Source: Bacillota bacterium (lineage in GTDB: Bacteria; Bacillota; Clostridia; Peptostreptococcales; Anaerovoracaceae). From it: DNA of 51,790 nucleotides. The stretch is from positions 1-51,790 of the forward strand of contig JAQXGH010000053.1 in the NCBI GenBank assembly GCA_029006195.1. The letters are read 5' to 3'. Positions 9,901 through 15,700 of this stretch are shown one piece after another; positions within the stretch are counted from its first letter, which is position 1; every line of letters starts with the position of its first letter. The position numbers and the translations under genes are program-made. Under the pieces are notes generated by a model. The model did not search any database and was not told the DNA's origin. It saw nothing but the letters and a program-made list of their open reading frames with translations.

Positions 9901-11417
9901 TCACAGCAGGAGGCGAAATCATCGGAATCGTTGATGGCGAAACAGTAGAATTCAAGACAACTGGTTCACAGACTGAAGAGGGCAGCTGCCAGAACACTTA
10001 TGAACTTAAGTGGGGAACAGCTAAGGAAAGCAACTATCAGAAGCCAGTAGAAGAACTTGGTACTCTGACAGTAACTCCTAAGTCAATCGTTCCAGTAGAT
10101 CCAGATGATCCTTCAGACAAGGGAATCACAGTTAATAAGCCATCAGACGTAACATATGACGGCGATGCACATAAGTGGATCCCAGTTGTTAAGGATACGG
10201 AAACTGGCAAGACTCTGGTTGAAGGTGAGGACTACACAGTAACTTATCCAACAGACGACTTCACAAATGTAACTGGTGAAATCATCGTTGAAATCAATGG
10301 TAAAGGAAACTATAAAGATAGCTTCACAGAAAGCTACCAGATCACACCAGCTCCTCTGAAGGTTAAAACTGAAGGCGCAACTAAGGTTTACGACAAAAAT
10401 CCGCTCACAAATGAAAATGCTACAATCTCAGGCTTAGTTAAGAATGAAACAGCAACTATCAAGGGTATTGGTTCACGTACGACGGTTGGCCATACTGAAA
10501 ACAATTACGAAATCACTTGGGGCACAGCTAAGGAAACTAACTACAAAATCGTAGAAGAAGTACTTGGCTTACTGGTAGTAATTGAAACTCAAGAAGAAAT
10601 CGTAGTAACAACTACAGGCGGCAAGTTCGTATATGACGGTAAGACTCATAGAGCAACTGTAGAAGTAACATTCGGTAAAGAAGTTGCTGCATCTGATTCA
10701 GAAGTAGCGCTTACTGGTCACGAATTGCCAGAAGGCTACAGAGTTGAAACCGCAGAATCAAACGACAGTGCAACTCACGTAAGTGAAGGCGTTGTTAAGG
10801 CAGACTGCGATAAACTCGTGATCGTAAACGGAGAAAACGAAGACGTAACTTCAAAGCTCAAGATCAGATACGTTAATGACACAATCGAAATTCTTCCTAC
10901 ACCACTGACTGTTAAGACAGAAAGTGCAACTAGAAGAGCAAACAAAAAGCCATTAACAGCAGGCGGAAGCGTAACAGGATATGTTGGCGATGAAACAGCT
11001 ACATTCACAGTAACTGGTAGCAGGACTAAGATTGGTAAGTCACTTAATACTTACACATTAGTATTTGACCAGACTGCAGCTGAAACTGACTACAGCATCG
11101 TAGAAGAGCTTGGTATTTTGAGAGTAACAGCACCTGCACCTGGCCCTGGCCCTGGCCCTGGCCCTGGATCAAATCCACCAGTTGATCCAGATGATCCAAC
11201 TGATCCAGATGTCAATGTTCAGAGAATCGTTGATAATAACACACCTATCGGTAATGAAATTCTCGACGAATACTGCTGTATCCTGCACCTGATTATCATG
11301 CTGATTGCAATGATCCTCCTGATCGCTTATACTTATGATATGAAGAAGCGTCAGAAGAGAATCTTCGAACTTCAGGAAGAGATCGATGAGATCACTAACG
11401 GCGAAGGGCTCGAATAA
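972..11417 (+). CDS. Giant secreted MBG-repeat surface protein with C-terminal membrane anchor (3481 aa)
   Basis: An N-terminal signal peptide (residues 1 to about 31, hydrophobic core IAILLTVALVATTL) is followed by an acidic and Pro-rich linker to about residue 220. A beta-rich region follows with InlB-type (Listeria-Bacteroides) repeats near residues 350-430 and 730-790 (ending in YAQW and YAKW). From about residue 1012 to 3386 there are roughly 28 MBG-type repeats, each marked by a YDG or YDGxxL motif. Most alternate between two kinds. A (GP)n stretch and a Pro/Asp linker lead to a membrane helix at about 3434-3455, preceded by two cysteines (EYCC) and followed by a basic, heptad-like tail ending the protein. 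There is no LPxTG motif, so anchoring is by the helix rather than by sortase. Probable role is as a long cell-surface stalk or adhesin; ligand unknown. The start is set by GTGGAGGC and the signal peptide. Confidence 0.9.
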   Translation: MNKFRKLIAILLTVALVATTLTFTAGNSLLANEEEGGGSSAPAPKVEQTTPAPAPTQTEKQNITIESEDSNGSSEGTEGGESPVGEDVANTGEVANDPAPEQDEEVKVTFSSEFGNIEVISPNDKAGKYENNDSIKVKKGDKVSFKVVDEARGKRVDTVRADGNTLSPNGVVYEFTASSNATVAVTFVNEGEGGDGTEGEGSEEGEDPEPGTGTVDPAKYYSIAVNYIDEGGARLRNSYYDDVREGTEKTVAIPAIAGYTATIDGKTVSESYTVRIENDTTINVVYKAKTVNYTVIHDFPEGKDDVTEELSGKVGTYTDANAKKEVGYEPKGFSQMLIDADGATVTIPYKAIRYTVNFDSQGGSFIDSQAGSIGDTLAVEAPTKTGYNFLGWKTKADGSGTAIDSDITVNANQILEGIFKDGNTVTLYAQWEAKTVNYTINYWKQKVTDAVNASDAQKTYDYATSETKTALAGSTVSGSNTQSYKGFDYNDKKTDANIEVAPDGTTVVNVYYDRKVCTVNFYLYQSSGWWDGSWVVDSSHKGLYGAPFTEWRTDHYWHSSYNGSSGSGSGCILLTSYDFTTAGYANNKDNQKASDGTVITCNFYGSGTTGNSHVHYYNEQWDGSFKEVSDVKTSGGTLTIHEKYEGYDLYKYTTGSTSEDLTKASTWRDKSNVSDGKQTSRYPVYIASTLKTHTLSYFNYNSVDATKTVKYTTPLNKVEGYNYTPNRPAGLAKYYEFQGWYADKACSVPFDFEKTTMPNNNVQVYAKWAPQSFDVTFDYNYGDASDKGDQPANVVVKDVVGGQTIASDKIPATPANRATAEGSYKFLGWFVDGNQNRPFNAGMTVEANYTVKALWELSQEVEYTVTTKAIVDGQEITIGNPVIKEAYIGDKITEKAPTLTGDYANYIPDKLYKEVTLSADPSKNEVVFIYTTPHKEYYKVVYKDPNGNVIGAGPSGNNDPSDEGKYKDTMTVPLDNPPEGYDVPPSVVVDFTKGDTPNSNNPLVVTVTCTPKITIDLNDVTKVYDGKKHTAAEAKPPVVTAPAGYSVDVVFGQDGRKNVGTTSVTPVVTVTRNDETVESQISYVDGKSVANVKITPAPLTVTTASAVKYWDGYPLTKADGATATGFAEGEGATVTGDGTITEVGTAENTAKVEWNDNTIPGNYNITYNLGTLEVKNFDMPITVNVGSYNGVYDGAEHGVTVTVEGLEGIEGLEGFTAEASSNAKGTHVADSKEATCDSLVIKNAAGLDVTSHFTNITRNNGSITITPATLTVTTDSASELYTGEALTAPGEVTGYIDNETATFTVTGSQIEVGSSTNTYTLTFDKSAAESDYTVSESLGTLTITEKEDAIVATPKTVTVPYDGDAHGVEVEVTGLPEGYRAEATSNAEATHVAQGTVPANVDTFKIIRVSDGKDVTKAFKNITKNTGSITITPVELTVTTQSASKTYDGEALTAEGSIEGFVNNETATFAVTGSQTAVGSSSNTYTLKFDKTAEATDYTVNPTVGTLTVTEYAGEITVTTTGGEKTYDGTALTATVSVSTLPTGYRVEKAESTATATHVAEGTVPATADVLVIKNAADEDVTAKLNIHKVNDTIKINPATLTVTTPSDSKVYDGTPLTKEGTITGFVTVDEVTETATFNTIGSQTAVGSSDNTYEIVWNGTAVETDYTVNESVGTLTVTEYADQIVVTTTGETATYDGLPHGATVEVTGLPNGYTVETATSSATLTDAGTKTADCDTLVIKNAQGKDVTAKLNVNKIPGTITVNKKDVTVVTGGATKVYDGKALTNNDVTVTGIVDGETFGKVATGKQTEVGTSKNTYKLIFGDILHEGENYTAKASNYNVELSLVDGYTVPAAKETLGDLTVTEYAGEITVTTTGGTFTYDGQAHGATVEVSTLPAGYTLEKAASTATATHVAQGAVPATADVLVIKNAKGEDVTSRLTGITYVDGTIKINPATLTVVTPDADKVYDGKALTAEGSIEGFVANETATFATTGSQTAVGSSNNTYSLVFDGTAVESDYTVDETVGTLTVTQSTDEIVITTKGGEFTYDGLDYKGTVTVGTLPEGYTVEVAESTTTVKNVAEGEKNVTADHVVIRNAEGEDVTEDLNIKYVDDTIKVTPATLTVVTPDANKTYDGTALTAEGSIEGFVANETATFKTTGTQTAVGSSDNTYSLVFDGTAAESNYTVDETVGTLTVSESTEEITVTTTGGTKTYDGTPQGATVEVSTLPAGYTLEKAASTATATHVAQGTVTATADQLIIRNAEGEDVTAKLNIKKVDGSIKINPATLTVETPDASKVYDGTPLTKEGSIEGFVNNETATFKTTGSQTDVGTSDNTYTLVFDKTAAESDYTVEGSVGALTVTQSKDEIVVTTTGGEFTYDGTAHGATVTVGKLPTGYTLEKAESTATATHVAEGTVPATADVLVIKNAKGEDVTSDLNIRYVDGGIKINPATLTVVTPDANKTYDGKALTAEGTITGFIGEETATFETTGSQTVVGSSDNTYSLKFDGTAAESDYTVDETVGTLTVSEYAGEITVTTTGGTKTYDGTPQGATVEVSALPAGYTLEKAESTATAIHVAEGTVTATADVLVIKNADGEDVTAKLNIKKVDGSIKINPATLTVVTPTESKVYDGKALTAEGTIEGFIGDEEATFETTGSQTKVGTSDNTYSLVFDKTAKATDYTVAETIGKLTVTQSKDEIVVTTTGGEFTYDGDDHKGTVTVGTVPEGYTVEVAETTTTVKAVDDGEKTVTADKLIIRNAEGEDVTEELNIKYVDDTIKVTPATLTVVTPDASKTYDGTALTAEGTIEGFVKEETADFATTGSQTNVGNSKNTYEITWDGTAKESNYTVEETVGTLTVTPKSIVPGIDPGDEPPVDPPVNPANGTNGAQCDSPSNYVYDGNTHQWNPTLSDKETGKTIPTSEYTVKYNTTDFTNTGEIRVTITADPNGNYTGSFIKTYKITPAPLKVETYSATKVYDTKPLTAGGEIIGIVDGETVEFKTTGSQTEEGSCQNTYELKWGTAKESNYQKPVEELGTLTVTPKSIVPVDPDDPSDKGITVNKPSDVTYDGDAHKWIPVVKDTETGKTLVEGEDYTVTYPTDDFTNVTGEIIVEINGKGNYKDSFTESYQITPAPLKVKTEGATKVYDKNPLTNENATISGLVKNETATIKGIGSRTTVGHTENNYEITWGTAKETNYKIVEEVLGLLVVIETQEEIVVTTTGGKFVYDGKTHRATVEVTFGKEVAASDSEVALTGHELPEGYRVETAESNDSATHVSEGVVKADCDKLVIVNGENEDVTSKLKIRYVNDTIEILPTPLTVKTESATRRANKKPLTAGGSVTGYVGDETATFTVTGSRTKIGKSLNTYTLVFDQTAAETDYSIVEELGILRVTAPAPGPGPGPGPGSNPPVDPDDPTDPDVNVQRIVDNNTPIGNEILDEYCCILHLIIMLIAMILLIAYTYDMKKRQKRIFELQEEIDEITNGEGLE
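4005..11131 (+). repeat. MBG repeat array inside the giant surface gene
   Basis: About 7.1 kb codes for some 28 beta-sandwich repeats. Type A (about 14 copies) carries YDGxxLT, a GFVxxETATF-like stretch, TGSQTxVGSS and a DYTVxExVGTLTV end. Type B (about 11 copies) carries VTTTGGxxTYDG, LPxGYTxE, ATHVAEGTV and IKNAxGEDVT. Two further units near residues 2880-2960 and 3050-3130 are a third kind with a DxETGK motif. Adjacent A and B units form a higher-order period of about 150 residues. Several units are near-identical at DNA level, so assembly collapse and length variation are real risks. Confidence 0.85.
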
Positions 11418-11454
11418 TGTAAATCACTATTAAAGAAAACGGAGGTAAAAAGCA

Positions 11455-11661
11455 ATGTTCGGATTACATGAAACAATTCATAACACATACGGCATCTGTC
11501 TTTGGACTTTACTGGCGTTCTTAGTACTGATAGTGATGATCATTATCGCTGCAGTACACATCGCTAAGCAGAAGAACAGAGACGATCGTAACGAAAAGAA
11601 GCGCGAAAGATATGCTGAAGAAATGGAAGCTGCTAATAATCCAGCTGCTTCAGAAAGGTAG
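11455..11661 (+). CDS. Small one-helix membrane protein, partner candidate 1 (68 aa)
   Basis: No family was recognised. A short neutral N-terminus of about 15 residues ends in GICLW. One membrane helix follows (about residues 16-38), then a strongly charged tail (KQKNRDDRNEKKRERYAEE). The positive-inside rule places the N-terminus outside and the tail in the cytoplasm, without a cleavable signal. It starts 38 bases after the giant MBG gene with a strong GGAGGT site, and no terminator lies between them, so the two are probably co-transcribed. The layout (Cys at the outer face, helix, charged tail) copies the C-terminal end of the giant protein. A role as anchor partner or assembly factor is inference. 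Confidence 0.7.
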   Translation: MFGLHETIHNTYGICLWTLLAFLVLIVMIIIAAVHIAKQKNRDDRNEKKRERYAEEMEAANNPAASER

Positions 11662-11668
11662 GTAAGAT

Positions 11669-11854
11669 ATGCATCATCATACATTATTAGGATTTTGCGG
11701 ATGGGACCTGCCCGCAGCTATCATACTGATAGCAGTAATTGTTATATTCATCATCAGAGACAGAAAGCTTAAGCACAAAGTCAACGAACTGGAAGACCAG
11801 CTCGATGAGCTTAAGGAAGGTCCAGATGCTGATGTTAGCGAAGGCAATCAGTAG
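11669..11854 (+). CDS. Small one-helix membrane protein with cytoplasmic coiled coil, partner candidate 2 (61 aa)
   Basis: No family was recognised. The N-terminus begins MHHHTLLGFCGWD and is followed by one membrane helix (about residues 14-30). The cytoplasmic tail reads KHKVNELEDQLDELKEG, with a leucine/valine heptad pattern. The giant protein's last residues (RIFELQEEIDEI) have a similar pattern, so a cytoplasmic coiled-coil contact between the two is plausible but unproven. The gene starts eight bases after the previous stop, with an AGGTAGG ribosome binding site, and is the last gene before a strong terminator. Topology is the same as in the preceding small protein. Confidence 0.7.
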   Translation: MHHHTLLGFCGWDLPAAIILIAVIVIFIIRDRKLKHKVNELEDQLDELKEGPDADVSEGNQ

Positions 11855-11870
11855 CTAAAAGACAAAATTA

Positions 11871-11908
11871 AAGGGCCTGGCTGGTATCAGCCAGGCCCTT
11901 TTTATTTT
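11871..11908 (+). terminator. Strong intrinsic terminator ending the giant MBG operon
   Basis: A perfect 13-bp stem (AAGGGCCTGGCTG, loop GTAT, reverse complement) spans 11871-11900. It is followed by TTTATTTT. It closes the three-gene unit and separates it from the signal peptidase gene. Confidence 0.95.
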
Positions 11909-11936
11909 GTGAAAACACTATATGTCGTGGTATAAT
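11907..11936 (+). promoter_or_regulatory. Promoter of the signal peptidase gene
   Basis: TTGTGA (11907-11912) and a perfect TATAAT (11931-11936) are 18 bases apart. The -10 box overlaps an in-frame ATG at 11935, which argues against that ATG being the translation start. Confidence 0.7.
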
Positions 11937-11967
11937 GAATCCAGTAATCTGGAAAGGAAATTGCGCA

Positions 11968-12489
11968 ATGGCGAAAGCGAGAAAATTCGGCAAATATGAT
12001 AAGAAGAAGTTCGAGTGGATCAGAACTTTTGAGATTGTAGTAATCACGGCGGCACTGGTAGTTGCAGCGCTGCTTTTTATTGTTGGAACATCCCGCGTAG
12101 ATGGTCAATCAATGGTACCTACATTAAAGGATAGTCAGCTCGTTGGTTATCTGAGAGTGGGGAATGATTATGAGAAGGGCGATATCGTTGCCATAAAGAT
12201 GCCGTCTGGCGATAGATACGTTAAGAGAATAATCGCGACAGAAGGCGAAACTATAGATATTAGAGAAGGTAATGTTTATGTTGATGGACAGAAGCTTGAC
12301 GAGCCGTATATTCAGGGTGTAACATGGCCGGATCTAAGTGAACAGTCGGCGCATATTACTTATCCGTATAAGGTTGAAGCGGGCAAGTATTTCGTAATGG
12401 GAGATAACCGTGAACATTCAACTGACTCCAGAAGGTTCGGTGCTGTTGTTAAAGGCAGCATAAGGGGTAAACTTTTGTTTCAAAAATAA
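11968..12489 (+). CDS. lepB: Signal peptidase I (173 aa)
   Basis: Removes signal peptides from exported pre-proteins at the outer face of the membrane. All family boxes are present: GQSMVPTL with nucleophile Ser48, GDRYVKRIIATEGE with general base Lys86, and GDNREHSTDSRRFG near residues 147-160. One N-terminal membrane segment (about residues 21-40) follows a very basic head. The length is normal for a Gram-positive type I enzyme. I chose the ATG at 11968, which has a GGAAAGG site; the upstream in-frame ATG at 11935 lies inside the -10 box. The gene sits alone between two giant secreted proteins, so a preference for processing them is possible but not shown. Confidence 0.93.
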   Translation: MAKARKFGKYDKKKFEWIRTFEIVVITAALVVAALLFIVGTSRVDGQSMVPTLKDSQLVGYLRVGNDYEKGDIVAIKMPSGDRYVKRIIATEGETIDIREGNVYVDGQKLDEPYIQGVTWPDLSEQSAHITYPYKVEAGKYFVMGDNREHSTDSRRFGAVVKGSIRGKLLFQK

Positions 12490-12510
12490 ATTCACTAATT
12501 TCTAAATAAA

Positions 12511-12540
12511 TTGTAGGATTGCCAAAAAATATGGTAGAAT
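12511..12540 (+). promoter_or_regulatory. Promoter of the riboswitch-controlled surface protein gene
   Basis: TTGTAG (12511-12516) and TAGAAT (12535-12540) are separated by 18 bases. Transcription would start near 12547, just upstream of the riboswitch aptamer. Confidence 0.5.
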
Positions 12541-12572
12541 TTATAAAATAATTTTACATGGAAACAATTTTT

Positions 12573-12647
12573 GGCAAACCCGTCGAAAGGCGGGGACGCA
12601 AAGCTTAAGTGTCTAAAACTCATTCAGAGAAATGATTGACTGGCTGC
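12573..12647 (+). promoter_or_regulatory. Cyclic di-GMP-I (GEMM-I) riboswitch aptamer
   Basis: The sequence has the class-I c-di-GMP hallmark: GGCAAACC, a 6-bp stem capped by a GAAA tetraloop (CCCGTC GAAA GGCGGG), then GGACGCAAAGC. A second arm with CTAAAA follows, then the closing GATTGACTGGCTGC. The order, spacing and invariant bases match the known aptamer. Its 3' end (GGCTGC at 12642-12647) is also the left arm of a terminator hairpin. Ligand binding would therefore be expected to prevent the terminator, making this an ON switch; the direction is inference from the overlap. It lies 69 bases upstream of the 2483-residue surface protein gene. Confidence 0.9.
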
Positions 12648-12677
12648 ACATTATTTTTGTGTAGCCATTTTTAATTT
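12642..12677 (+). terminator. Riboswitch-linked terminator (expression platform)
   Basis: A 9-bp stem (GGCTGCACA at 12642-12650 with TGTGTAGCC at 12658-12666, one G-U pair) is followed by ATTTTTAATTT. It shares 12642-12647 with the c-di-GMP aptamer, so the two structures are mutually exclusive. Confidence 0.85.
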
Positions 12678-12715
12678 GTTTGGTAAGTTTATTTAGTTAA
12701 AATTGGAGGACAAGG

Positions 12716-15700
12716 ATGAAGAAACGTAATTGGAGAAGCAAAACGCTAGCGCTGATTATGGCATTCGTAATGGTATTCACGTGTACTAACACGTCGATTA
12801 TGGCCTTTGCGGGTGAAAATCAGAGCGTACCAGTTGCGACACAGTCAACAGATGACATTCAGGGCGGTGACAACGCAGGTGATGAAGACGGTGATTACAA
12901 TGCTCCTGTAACAGAGGATCTGGGACGTGCTGCAGCTCCACAGGCAGATGCTGACGATGACAAGTACTACGACATCAGTAAGATGAATCCACAGGTTACT
13001 ATGGAATATAAGATTGCTGGCGAGTGGAAAAGTCAGTCATGGGTAGACAGTCACTATAAGAGTGATGAACACCAGGGCATTCCTGAAACTACACCTGTCA
13101 GATTTTCAGTGAATTTCACAACTGACGTAAAGCATACTTATGTTCCTGAAGATCAGCTTTATTATATGCCGTTAGTTAGGGATCTTGATTGGGGCAGCTT
13201 TAGAATCACTACGCTTAACGGCGAAATGCCAGATGGTCTTGAAACTGCCGGAACATGGAATATCACAGAAGCAAACCGCCAGTACAAGGTTTTAGTAGAT
13301 CTGGATGACAACTACATTTCAGGAACTCCTCACCTTGAAGGCGGCTATGTAACTATTGAGGGTGAACTGCGTTATACTCCAGGAGATTCACATACAATGA
13401 CTGTTCCTTTCCCTGGAACTCCTGGCATTGTTGTTCCTATTAAGAAGGCAAACGATGCAACTGTAAACCTTAAGATGAACAAGACTAAGGTTAACGGCGG
13501 CGGAATATATAAAGAAGGAAATAATTATTACATGAATTATAGCCTTCAGGTTACAAATACAGGCGATAAGGATGCTACAGGCGTAATTGTTAAAGACTAT
13601 CCGGGCAAACAGGATAACGCCCCAAACGATAAGCGCTACAATCCTGTAAATGCAGGCGACCAGATATACGCTAAGGATGCAACAGAGAAGGAAATAATCA
13701 CTAAGACAGACGGTACAGCTGAGACAAGGCTGCAGTACGTGAATGGTGTGTGGACTTGGAATGTTGGAACTGTTCCGGCAGGACAGACTGTCACACTCAA
13801 CTATAGAATACAGCTGACAGACGAAGTAAACCAGAAGGACGTTCGCATTTATAACGATGCTGGCGTTTGGTATGGTCAGGAGTTCATGCATAGTGACTGG
13901 GAAGATGTTTCAACAGCTGCAGGTCTTAAAGATAATAATAAGGAAATTACAAGCGGGTATCACAAAGACGAAAATGGTAATCAAGTAATCTCATATAAGG
14001 TTTCAACAACAGCGAAGCCGACAAACCTTAGGGACCTTCAGAATGTCAAGATTCATGACTATGTAAATTTAGAGGCTGATGCAGATAAGGCTAAGGCGCA
14101 GTATTATCATTATACTAATCCGAAGGTATCGGTTGGCGGAGTTACATATACAATTGGTCAGCCTGTCGGAACTGGCGACAAGACATGGTCACTTACTCCA
14201 CCAAACAGCTCTTCGATAGGCAACATCGTTGAGAAGACAAATGCTAATGCTTCTAGAAAGCAAGATAGAAAATACATTGAATTTACTATTCCAACACTGG
14301 CTCCAGGACAGACTATTGAATTCACTTATGATTTAATCATTGATAACGAGCTCTTCACTAATTTCGGATCTCAGGCTAGCGGTGATAAGGGCCAGGAAGC
14401 GGTTAATGCTACAAGCTTAACGGTTAAGAACTACGCTGATATTTCTGTTAATGGAAGTGTTAAGGCTTACCCGAGCACAGAAAAAACTATCACAAAGGGA
14501 TGGATTAAGAAGAATGGTGTGAAGAAGGAGCCTGGTTTCTGGGAATTCACACTTAAAGTCAATGAACCAAAGAAGGGTGAGCCTAGCGTTGTAACTAGCA
14601 GCTCTGTAAACAACATTAAGGATATGCTTGGCCCAGGCTGGCAGTACTGCGATGAAAACAAAGCTGGCGATGGAACAAAGACGAAGGTATACATTACCAA
14701 GTATCCTATCAATAGTGATGGTGAATCATATAATAAGAATGATCCAAAGACAGAAACAAAAGAAGTCACCATTACTCAGTTAACTGATAGTAAATATGCA
14801 ACAAGCTGGTCATTCCAGGATACTGGTGCATACTACTATGAAGTTAAATACTATGCTAAGAGAGTAGACTCAAGAGTATCTGATGATATGGGTAATGGCG
14901 CTGGATACGGTATCGGCCCAGGGCTGGACCCATTCATTCACGAAGCATACTGGGAAGGTGAAGACCACTCAGGAAAGGCCCTCACTAAGGAAGCTAAGGG
15001 CTTCAATGCTGACAATACTGTTGCTTCATGGGAAGTTAGAGTAAACCACAATGTATATAATGGTTGGACACTCACTGACAAGCCATTGGAAGGAACTACA
15101 GATGAAGAGACTGGTGAGACAACTGGCGCTTCAAAGGGCTTCACAATTAAGCCTGAAACGCTGAAGGTTGAAAGACTTAATGGCCAAAATATAGACTCAA
15201 GTAAGTACACAGTATCATATGATACTAAGACATATGTAATCACATTCAATGCGGATATCCCTGCATCAGATTCAAATCCTATCGTTGTTAAATACGATAC
15301 AGATCTTGATGCTAAGGATATCGAAGATGCTGCTAAGGGCGAAGAATTAACATATAAGAACAAGGCTATTCTTAGCGGCGGTACATCAAATGAGGTTGAA
15401 GCTGAAGCTGAACAGTCCTTCACTAAATCAGACTATATCAGTAAGAGATGCGACGGTATCTCAAACGGAATCATCACTTGGTCAGTTACAATTAACGGTA
15501 CTGGCGAAATGTCTGGTGATGCTACTGTATATGATGTAATTCCAGAAGGAACTGAATACGTTGAGAACTCAGCACACATTACAGATCACGGCAGCGCAGC
15601 AGCAGATACAATGATGCAGCTGGGACAGCCAGCGATCCAGGCTGGCAAGCTGGTAATGCTGTTTAACAACCTGCATGCAACAAAACAGAAGAATGCATCA

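Noticed and set aside
4005-11131. CRISPR array suggested by repeated DNA
   Set aside because: The repeats are long, in frame and encode protein domains; there are no short palindromic repeats with unique spacers.
11935-11967. Upstream ATG extending signal peptidase I by 11 residues
   Set aside because: The ATG overlaps the TATAAT box of the promoter and lacks a ribosome binding site; the ATG at 11968 has one.
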